This document shows, one piece after another, positions 45,601 to 52,900 of a stretch of 64,000 nt of DNA. Numbering within the stretch: position 1 is the first letter of the stretch; each line of letters begins with the position of its first letter. A model generated the notes under the pieces. It did not search any database and was not told the DNA's origin. It was given only the letters and a program-made list of their open reading frames with translations. The stretch lies in NCBI RefSeq assembly GCF_024178315.1, contig NZ_JAMZIK010000001.1:31010-95009 (forward strand), given 5' to 3'. The DNA comes from Siccirubricoccus soli. GTDB taxonomy: Bacteria; Pseudomonadota; Alphaproteobacteria; Acetobacterales; Acetobacteraceae. The position numbers and the translations under genes were made by a program.

Positions 45601-46173
45601 GTCCAGTGTCTTCCAGATCGGCTTCGTGGAAGCCCTGCGGGCGAGGTCGCCGATCTCGTCCAGTTCCTCTGACAGGCCTTTCAGGGCCCGGCCGATCTCG
45701 GAGAGCCCAGTCCCGGCCTCGACAAGGGAGCGAGCCAGGTCACCCCCTTCCTCGAGCATCCGCAGCCCGCCTTTGCGCAGACCTTCGTGGTCGAGAGCGA
45801 ACATCGCCTCGAACTCTTCCCGCGTCAGGCCCCTGATGAAGGGCTGCAAGGTGCTCTCGGGCAGGCCCGTCTCGGTGCGGCCCGCCGTCAGCAGGGTCTG
45901 GCCGTTGCCCTTGCGCCGCCGGACGACCAGCACCTCCCCATCGACGTTCCGAAGCTCGGCGCCGATCCGCAGCGCGTTGTTGCCATGGCGGAGGCCGATC
46001 TGCGAGCGCAGGTGGATGCCGTAGAGCAGGTCGCCGACCGCCGTCCGCACGGTCGACTTCCCCGCCTCGTTCGGCCCGTAGACGATATGCAGCCGGACCC
46101 CGTCGCCGCGGAAGTCGAGCCAGGTGTCGGTGAAGACCCCGTACCGGTCGAGGTGAAGCCGGTCGATCCTCAT
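42613..46173 (-). CDS. YhaN-like SMC/Rad50-type ATPase
   Basis: 1186 residues. Head domain split by a long coiled coil. Walker A is YGPNEAGKSTVRTAVGDLLY (about residues 32-51), the N-terminal start MRIDRLHLDRYGVFTDTWLDF is the YhaN opening. Between about 150 and 1000 the sequence is Ala/Glu/Arg-rich heptads (EAEVRRLTVEVEREEAELAT). The C-terminal head has the signature MSEGTRDQLFLSLRLAAVE, Walker B MPFLADDLFVTTDEERL and the H-loop VVLFTHHRHVAEA. ATGA overlap with the YhaO-like gene shows they are made together, as Rad50 with Mre11. Probably DNA-end processing or repair, possibly phage defence. Confidence 0.9.
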   Translation of the reverse strand: MRIDRLHLDRYGVFTDTWLDFRGDGVRLHIVYGPNEAGKSTVRTAVGDLLYGIHLRSQIGLRHGNNALRIGAELRNVDGEVLVVRRRKGNGQTLLTAGRTETGLPESTLQPFIRGLTREEFEAMFALDHEGLRKGGLRMLEEGGDLARSLVEAGTGLSEIGRALKGLSEELDEIGDLARRASTKPIWKTLDSFEKARDAARQGALRPDEWKQQEERLADAGRCRAERAESLLAIRRSKSRLERVRRVAPLLRRLQDARRSLDALADLPVLPPDFDDLWQKAGLERAKTAQRLTSASEALDKARDRLEGIASPDAVLALAMEITALHGDLSLVRKAISDAVGAQADVREATEALRGHARDLGLQGEVGEIATRVPPLREAVQLRELIDAALEADAQAQSAATALEAARDQHRIAVAVLEALPAPIDVSAIKTLVADLPKAADLLARRAAAQRAGAEAERKLATALATLGGWDAGADGLEMRLFPGVEAVQRHETAMRDARQAVAAAEAEVRRLTVEVEREEAELATVVASSGAVPTRAVVEEARGRRDALWSAIRAVRVEGREPSPEQAARLAEGGPDRLDALTRDADRLSDRRADEAGRVERQEAASVKAARLRVELRAAEETRAEAALLDEAAHAKWQAAWAGTGVSPRTPEDMRSWLLRRDDVLRELKERREKIEALALAEAEVARVREALVRATGAFGADLGGDETVAELQAVAAGRIAKEDAAAAERRTAEAKVVSEAGRVALAQAKVTETAKKSEERRSEMAAAMPGLGLSADASPREASAVLSAWEGIRQRVAFLNTAETKLFKAEETLEAFRARAIAAAGQIPHETLPADPGMQPLETVEALMKLLTAAREADTQAQAASKAVAESEEELRKASVALDEAEAQCARLRFIVGAETDAAVPAISARVASAGKQREEVGKAEADLLAASDGMSEAELEAEVRASPPDQVAAELSALETEEARLQEELEGALRDEAEARQALDGFEGRRAAAIDAHEAAIAAQELASLAERWAVATTAKAMLERAIELYRAENQDPLLARGSKIFARLAGTGPNPFVRLEASYPEVGHPQLQGVRADGGPCDVEGMSEGTRDQLFLSLRLAAVERRVATEGPMPFLADDLFVTTDEERLERGLSVLAELGERTQVVLFTHHRHVAEAARRLPGVAMHSLGGNTMSREPVAAA

Positions 46174-47411
46174 GCGCCGACCCGGCCGGTGATGCGCCGC
46201 AGCACAGAGGCTTGGTCGAGGGCCAAGAGCCGGTCGCGCCCCTCCGCGTTCCTCCCGTCCACGTCCAGCAGCGCGAGCACCTCGGGCGGCAGGCGAGAAA
46301 GGCCGCTGGCCACGGGGGCAAGGATTTCGCCGAGTTCAGCCTCGTCGGCGCCGATGCGCTTGATGATCGGCGCGAAGGCGGCTGTCTGACCCTCCGCAGC
46401 GGCCACCGCCGCGTGGCTGGTGCGGACCTCTACCTTCTCGATCCAGACGTCGCCGCCGCACTGGAGGGCCACGCCGGTGCACTCGGCGAGCAGCGTCGTG
46501 GGGTCGCCCGCGAGCGAGACGTGGGCAGGGCAGGCGCCCTCAAGGACGATGCGCACGGCAAGGGTGCGGTCGCCCGACGCCTGGACCTCGCGCATAAGCG
46601 CCGCCGACACCAGTGGGCACACCTCGGAAACCGTCGATGCGGAGGAGACGTCGACCGCTAGGCGCGCCCAGCGGACAACATCGATCGGCACATGCTCCAG
46701 GGCGCTCACGCGGCCGCCCTCCACCGTCGCGACCACGAAGCCCTTTGGGCCGCACTCGCGGGAGTGGCGCCCCTGGAGGTTGCCGGAGAAGATGACGTGA
46801 GGATTGCGATCTACCACTTCGTGGCCATGCACGTGCCCGAGCGCCCAGTAATCGTAGCCGCGGTTGCGGAGATCCTGCACGGAGCAGGGCGCGTAGGGGG
46901 CGTGCCCTGGCCGCCCGTCCAAGGAAGTGTGGAGCAGCCCGATGTTGAACCAACCCGCCTTCGGCGCTGGGTAGCGAAGCACAAGGTTCTCTGGCACCTC
47001 GCGATGGGGAAAGCTTTGGCCGTGAACTGCCACCTCCAGGCGGGGGATCTCCCATGTCGCTGGGGCGCGTGCGCCGAACTCGTGGACGTTCTTCGGCCAC
47101 GTCACCTTCCTCGACATGGCGTTCGCTGCGTCGTGGTTGCCGCGGATCAAGGCAACCGGGATGTCCGCGTCGCTGAGGCGCGCGAGTTGCTTCAGGAGGA
47201 AGAGGGCAGAGTTGAAGTCGGCGGCCTGCGTGTCGAACAGGTCACCCGCCACCACCACGAGGTCGATGCGCTCTTCGAGCGCGTAAGTGACCATCTGCTC
47301 CAGCGCCCGGCGGCTGGCGTCCGCCAAGTGCGAGGCGCGCTCCTGCGCGCGCTGCCGGAGGCCGGTCAGCGGGCTGTCCAAGTGGAGGTCGGCAGCGTGG
47401 ATGAACCGCAT
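46170..47411 (-). CDS. YhaO-like DNA repair exonuclease (Mre11/SbcD-type metallophosphoesterase)
   Basis: 413 residues. Calcineurin-like phosphoesterase nuclease. Metal motifs in order are IHAADLHLDSPL (Asp-x-His), VVAGDLFDTQ, LIRGNHDAAN, the later LLHTSLDGRPG and WALGHVHGHEV. C-terminal region after about 270 is the capping and partner-contact part. It precedes and overlaps the YhaN gene. The pair resembles B. subtilis YhaO-YhaN rather than SbcCD, judging by the YhaN partner's N-terminus. Confidence 0.92.
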   Translation of the reverse strand: MRFIHAADLHLDSPLTGLRQRAQERASHLADASRRALEQMVTYALEERIDLVVVAGDLFDTQAADFNSALFLLKQLARLSDADIPVALIRGNHDAANAMSRKVTWPKNVHEFGARAPATWEIPRLEVAVHGQSFPHREVPENLVLRYPAPKAGWFNIGLLHTSLDGRPGHAPYAPCSVQDLRNRGYDYWALGHVHGHEVVDRNPHVIFSGNLQGRHSRECGPKGFVVATVEGGRVSALEHVPIDVVRWARLAVDVSSASTVSEVCPLVSAALMREVQASGDRTLAVRIVLEGACPAHVSLAGDPTTLLAECTGVALQCGGDVWIEKVEVRTSHAAVAAAEGQTAAFAPIIKRIGADEAELGEILAPVASGLSRLPPEVLALLDVDGRNAEGRDRLLALDQASVLRRITGRVGA

Positions 47412-47582
47412 CGGCTCAGGGTGCGAAAGCCGTATCCAAATCGCAAGCGGAACAGGCCTGGAACATTCTAAGCGAGCGGATCTTCGTCTGAATCGCGGGA
47501 CGTTTCTTGGGGTAGTTCGTCGATCTTGCTGGACCTAGCGGCAGCATAAGCAGCCGCTCTCCGCCCCATACGGTCATGGACC

Positions 47583-48035
47583 TCAAACATGCGCTTGCCC
47601 GCCATGGCTTGAACCGTGAACTGTCGGGTCAGGAAGACGCTGCTGCTGGTCGACAACTGTATTGCGCTGCTCCTCCCACAAGTTGGGCATGGGCTCGAGC
47701 AGCGCAGGTAGCCCAAGATCAGCTGACTGCCGCCCATCCAGAATCGTCACCACGATGTCCGGCGCCAGCAGGGTTAACCGCAGCATTTTGCCGAGATAGG
47801 ACCGGTCGATCCGCTCGGCGGTGGCCAATTCGCTGAGCGAGGCGTATCGCCCGCTCTCCAACAGCCGCTTCCACCGATGCGCCCGAGCCAGCGCCTTCAC
47901 CAGGGCCGGGTCGGCCCGCGTGCGCGCCTGTGCGGCGCCAGGCCTACTGCCATCCGGCGTGACCACCAGCTTCCGCCCGCCACGTCGGCGGATGGTCAGC
48001 GGGACGCGGACCGTGACGCTGGTGGCCGCCGTCAT
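47583..48035 (-). CDS. Recombinase-associated hypothetical protein
   Basis: 150 residues, ATG at 48035 overlapping the recombinase stop (ATGA). Reads TSVTVRVPLTIRRRGGRKLVV, then ALVKALARAHRWKRLLESG, YASLSELATAERIDRSYLGK and MLRLTLLAPDIVVTILDGRQ. The middle looks like a helix-turn-helix (SELATAERIDRSYLGKML). Proteins like this commonly follow large serine recombinases in alphaproteobacterial elements and may be directionality or regulatory factors; that role is inferred. The last 20 or so residues look atypical and may result from a junction. Confidence 0.78.
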   Translation of the reverse strand: MTAATSVTVRVPLTIRRRGGRKLVVTPDGSRPGAAQARTRADPALVKALARAHRWKRLLESGRYASLSELATAERIDRSYLGKMLRLTLLAPDIVVTILDGRQSADLGLPALLEPMPNLWEEQRNTVVDQQQRLPDPTVHGSSHGGQAHV

Positions 48036-48795
48036 GCGGCCCTCCGGGTCTCGGCACCGATGCCGGCGAGATCCCGCACCAGGCTGGCCAGCCCCTCCAG
48101 CCGCAGCCGGATGTCGGCACCGCTGGGGCTGACCTCGACCCGCTCCACCAGCAGCCGGACGATGCGGGCCTGCTCGGCCGGGAACAGTTCGTCCCACAGC
48201 GGGTCCAGCCGCTCCAGCGTGGCCAGGGTCTCCGCCTCGGTCAGGTCCGGCGCCTCGGCCCGCGCCGCCCGCCAGGTACCGACCACCACCTCCGGCTGCC
48301 GCAGCAGCGCCCGGACTTGGTCGATGACCGCCGCCTCGATCTCGGCCGCCGGCAGCCGCCGGACCGGGCAGTCGTCGGCCGTCCCTTTCAGCACGGCCTG
48401 ACTGACGTAGTAGCGGTAGAGCCGCCCACGGCGCCGCGTATGGGTGGGCGACATGGCGCGCCCGTCCGGCCCGAAGATCAGGCCCCGCAGCAGGGCTGGG
48501 GTCTGCCGCCGGTTCTGGTTGGCGCGGACCCGCGGGCTCTCCTGCAGGATGGCGTGGACGCGATCCCACAGTTCCCGCAGCACGATGGCCCGGTGCTCGC
48601 CGGGGTAGACCTTGCCCTTGTGGCTCACCTCGCCGAGGTAGGTTCGGTTGTTCAGCAGTCGGTAGAGCGCCCCCTTGTCGAAGGGCCGGCCGGTCTTGGT
48701 CAGCACGCCTTCCGCGCGCAGCCGCCGGACCGCCTCACCGAGACGAAGGTGACGTCGTTGGCGTCGAACACCTCGACCAGCTTGGCGAAGTGCAT
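48032..48795 (-). pseudogene. Large serine recombinase, catalytic domain mostly deleted
   Basis: The C-terminal part is intact: GVLTKTGRPFDKGALYRLLN, NRTYLGEVSHKGKVYPGEH, RRQTPALLRGLIFGPDGRAM (recombinase domain, then zinc-ribbon region without its full cysteine set) and a terminal coiled segment. Upstream, only a scrap of the resolvase domain survives (HFAKLVEVFDANDVTFVSV, 48738-48792), joined out of frame to AVRRLRAEG. The catalytic serine and about 150 residues are missing, so it cannot recombine DNA. It marks the island as a former mobile element. Confidence 0.85.
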
Positions 48796-49560
48796 GGGGG
48801 AGACCCTGCGCCGGATACCCCTGCCGTGCCGATCGTGGCGCAGCGCGCCCTGGCCGCGCCGGCGACCGTCGACCGCGCGGCGCGAACTGTCGAGGTGGTG
48901 TGGTCCACCGGCGCCCGGGCTCGGAACCACGTGGTCGGACTCGGCGCCATCACCGAGGAACTCGACATGCGCCCAGAGGCGGTGCGCATGGCTGCGCTCC
49001 GCTCCGGCCAGGCGCCGGTGCTGAACACCCACCGCCGGGGCGATGCCCGCGATGTGCTGGGCCGCGTGACCGCCGCCCGCCTCGAGGCTGGTCGGGGCTA
49101 CGCCACCCTGCAGTTCAGCACCGCGGCCGATATCGAGCCGGTCTGGCAGCGGGTGGCGGAGGCGGTCGCCTATGCCCAGATCGGCATCGTCGGCTTCGAT
49201 GGCCAGATCGAGCTTGAGGCGCTGCGGCTCTACGGCCTGCCGGAGCACGCCCCGGCGCTGCTCTGCGGCACGCCCAGCGTGCCGGTGGGCCAGCGCGAGT
49301 TCGCCGCCGAGGTCTCTTGGGACTTGCCCAACCTGGCCCCGGGCGCCACCAGCCTGCTCGACGTGACGGTCACGGGCTGCCGGCAGGGCGACCTGGCTGA
49401 TGCGGCCCTGGCCTCCTCGACCCGCTTCATCGAACTCGACGCCGCGGCCTGGACCAACAACACGGTCCGGGTGATGGCGCGCAACATCTCGCCCACGGCC
49501 ACCTTCGACCTCGGCCCGGCCACGCTCTCGGTGGCGGTCACGAAGCGGCAGGTGCCGTAG
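48790..49560 (+). pseudogene. Chimeric phage remnant: HK97-type prohead protease N-terminus joined to another phage-like segment
   Basis: Frame of 256 residues. About residues 15-122 look like the start of a prohead protease (DRAARTVEVVWSTGARARNH, LDMRPEAVRMAALRSGQAPV, LNTHRRGDARDVLGRV, ADIEPVWQRVAE). At that point the protease normally continues with RSVSVGY; here it jumps to AVAYAQIGIVGFDGQIELEA and then a beta-rich segment (PNLAPGATSLLDVTVTGCRQ, SSTRFIELDAAAWTNNTVRV) I cannot name. Its 5' end abuts the broken recombinase. Likely a deletion fusion of prophage genes. Confidence 0.62.
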
Positions 49561-49564
49561 CGCT

Positions 49565-49648
49565 TCAGAACAGGCAGCCCGTCATCCGCATCCGTGTGTT
49601 CAGCAGCACCAGCCCGCGTGCCAGCTGGTTAATGATGAACAGGATCAT
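49565..49648 (-). CDS. Possible 27-residue hydrophobic peptide
   Basis: MILFIINQLARGLVLLNTRM followed by RMTGCLF and a stop. Hydrophobic, with no obvious ribosome binding site. Given only because it sits at the edge of the phage remnant and could be a truncated phage gene. Confidence 0.2.
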   Translation of the reverse strand: MILFIINQLARGLVLLNTRMRMTGCLF

Positions 49649-49913
49649 TTAGGGGCCATCGTCATCCGCATGGGCCCAAGCGCAGCGGCTCTTCCCGCTA
49701 ACCCGGGCCAAGCTTGGAGTCACACAAATCACAATTTCGATACCGCGCTTGCTGCTTATTGAGAACGGTTGCCTACCCTAGAAAAGAAATGTGATACCAA
49801 AGCAGATGCAACCATGCCGCGTGCGGCAAATGCGCTCCTTTCTGACTCCGGAGGAGCATACGCGGCGGGGCGCAAGTCTCGCCGACTGCGCGTGGTTGGG
49901 AGGACACGGCACG
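49649..49913. promoter_or_regulatory. Upstream region of the MotA/MotB-like operon
   Basis: About 265 bp, noticeably more AT-rich near 49725-49800 than the surroundings (CACACAAATCACAATTTCGA, CTAGAAAAGAAATGTGATAC). It probably contains the operon promoter, but I cannot assign -35 and -10 boxes with confidence. An in-frame GTG at 49791 would lengthen the first protein by 41 residues ahead of its signal peptide. Confidence 0.4.
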
Positions 49914-52900
49914 ATGCGCCGACTTACATCGCTGCTCAAGCTGCGTCGTATGCGTTTGCCCTCTCCTGCCGTGGTCCGAGGAGCTCTGGCCGCCGCACTA
50001 GTGTTGTCCACTCCGTCGTTCGGTCACAGCCTCGACTTCTCTGCCTGCTGGCGCGCTCGGCCTACTGCAGAGGCGGAGTCGTGGTGGCTTTTCGCGCGCA
50101 ACTGGCAAGATCTCGAGGCGGCGGCAGATCCGCGCGAGGCCTCCCCCTTTGCGCGCATCGGCTGGGAGCGCGTGGCAAGGGCATTGGCGACTGTAGCTCA
50201 GGAGCCGGAGACCCTGCGCGCCCTGGGGACGGGTGATTTCAGGCCGCTCCTCGCTGGCGCGGACCGGGAGCGGTATTGTCGGGGGCTGGATGCCGTTGTT
50301 GGTAGCACGGCAGCGGGCACCCTGGATGTTCCGCTGCAACTTATCGAAGCGCGTGCAGTACTTGAGGCGCTTGCGCCTGTGGTGCCCGATATTCTTGCAG
50401 ATCTTGTCAGCCGCCCCGCGCCCAACCCCGGTCAGGTGGAGGAGCGGGTTAGGGCGGAGCTGGGCCGCGTGACGCTCGATCGGCGTCTCGGCGGGCAGCT
50501 GCGCTTGCTCGCGACCGAAGTGGGTGATGCCGCGGCGTGGCCAGTAAGCCGGCCTGACGACTGGCCGCGCGACCAAGCGTGGCCACCGACACGGGAACTA
50601 CTTCTTCAGCTCTCAGAAACGCTTGCAAGCCCCCTGCAGGATGGCCTCAGGATCTGCGACGGGAAGCAGATTGCCGTCTCAGCACAACTACGCCAGCAAC
50701 TGCAGTCCGCCCGTGCGCTCGCAGCGAAGCTTGCCGGCGCTGTCAGTGCTTGGTCCCAGACATGTCTGAACGCTGTTGAGGAAGCGACCGCCGCGCGTCC
50801 GGATCTGATGCCCGGCGGGGGCCTTGTCGAACCCCACTATATCGGGACGGCTGAGGTCCCGGGTGGCGCAGCTGCGCAGGACCAGGCCGGCGCAACGCCA
50901 CGGCCGGCGCTCCAGGACATCGCCGGCTCGGCCGACTCCTATGCTCTCGTCCTTGTGCGCGAGTCGGAGGGCCGGCCGGCCGAGACGCTTCCCCTAGGGG
51001 TCGTGGTCCGGAACGTGGAGAGCGTCCGTGACGATCGTGGGATCCGGCGCCCGCGGCGCTACGCGGTCAACATCATGTCTCCGAGCATCGAATCCGTCCG
51101 CATGGACGCCTTGGCGCCGACGCTGGGCAGGCTAGGCCTCCCCGCCTTCATGCGCCTGCGCGGGGCCAGGCCGGAGATCTCGAGCGATTTTCGCAACATC
51201 TCCCTGATCCTGGAGGCGGGCGTGCCAGCGCTCGGCCTGCAAAAGGAGTTCGAACTGAGGCTCGTCGTCGATGGTAAGGAGCAAGACCCTCACAGGATCA
51301 TAGAGGCTATCCGCAAAGATCTCGAACTCGAAATCCGCCAACGCGTCGACGAGGCGCGCCTGGCACTGCGTCTCGAAGGCATCGGCAGCCCTCTCACGCT
51401 TGAAGTGCAGGACTACCGCTTCGATGCGGCGCGTTCGGCGGTCCGCATCAATGCGCAATTCGAGGTGCCGTCACCAAGCTGGTTGGCCCTCGCTGCGGGC
51501 GAATCGGCAGCGCCGCTGCGCTTTGAGGCGGCGCTTGACATCGATCTGCTCGCGGAGCGGCTCGGCCCCAAACTGATTGCGGCGACCCTGCCGGCCGAGC
51601 TCTTGCCCCGATTCGCGCGGTTCGTAAGTCAGCGGCTCGATGCTCTAGAACTGGGCCGCGGGGCCTGCGTGCAGACCTTCGGCCTGGAGGTCGTGCAGAC
51701 GCCATCGGGGGCAATTCGGCTGGTCGCCGCACTGAAGACGAGGGACGCCCCTGTACGCCACAGCATGGTGATCCCGTGGTCCGGCCAGCCCGATGAGGTC
51801 GTCGCTTCGGTGATCCGCGCTGCGGGTCTCAGCGGAGAGATGCTCGCAGCCTGTGCGCGCGATTGGCTGCTCGCTCGCGCCGGTCTCGACGTGCAGGCTT
51901 GGGTAAGAGGCCTAGAGGGGCGCGAGATCAGCCTGCTGGGTCTCGCCTTCGTGGTGCGTAACGCAACATGGGAGGGCGGCGTCAGAGGGCACCTCCGCGC
52001 CAATTTTGAGAGCAGGGATCAGCAGGGCCTTCGTTTGGAAGGCGTCACTGTCGGGGGCGGATGGCGTCCCGGACAGCCCCTGTCCGCACGGCAGATCTCG
52101 TTCGCGGGGGTCGCGCTGCCTCCCCGGCTGGTCGAGACCGCGATGCGCGCCGTCGCGCCCGGTCTCGACAAGCTCGTGTCGGTGCGCGGTGCGCGGATTG
52201 TCGACGATGGCGCAGAGGCCGACTTGACGCTCGCCGTCCCGGGCGTCGCCGATCCGATCGCAGTGGACGCCGTCCGGCTCTCGTTCTCCCAGGCCGGAGA
52301 CGCGTTCCGAGGCGCGCTGCAGGCGCTCTTGCTGGATGCCGTGGAAAGGGAGGCGCGAAAGCTTGCGTCGAGCCTCGCTGCTCTCGGGCGCGTCCGGCCT
52401 GAAAGCATCCGTCTCGCCCGAGACCGCGGGACCGGCCGGCACCTTTCGAACCTACACTTGGCGGATCCGGGGAAGGGCCCGGAACTGGTGGTCCGAGCGG
52501 AGGCCGACGTCGGCTATGGAGTATTGCTGCCGTTTCTCGTGACGCTTCCTGATTTCAGGGTGCAGGTGGAGGATGACTTCAATGGTCTTGTGGCCCCCCT
52601 GCTCGGGTCCGTCGTCTCCGAGGTTGCAAGCGCGTTGGGCGGTCTGACGCTCGGCTCAGGGCTGGCAGTGGACGATGTCGAGCCGCTGATCGATGCGGCG
52701 AACAAGCGCTTCGGCGTCACCTTCACCGCTGACCTCAAGCTCGGCGACACGATCGGCTTCGGGGCGAGAGGTATCGTGCTCGACCGCCACGGCTTGGGGT
52801 TGCCCCCCAGCTTCACGGTCGCGGCGAGGCTCCCCGGCCCAGTCCCAATCCCTCCCCATTTCCAGCTGAACACCGTCGGCGGTACCCTCTGGCGGGAGCC

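Noticed and set aside
47468..47605. Possible 45-residue protein (MAGKRMFEVHDRMGRRAAAY...) overlapping the end of the recombinase-associated gene
   Set aside because: No RBS or family; it overlaps a better-supported gene. It could be a truncated tail but is not supportable.
49791..49913. Longer start for the giant exported protein
   Set aside because: The GTG at 49791 would bury the signal peptide behind 41 residues; the ATG at 49914 has a strong RBS and yields a proper leader.
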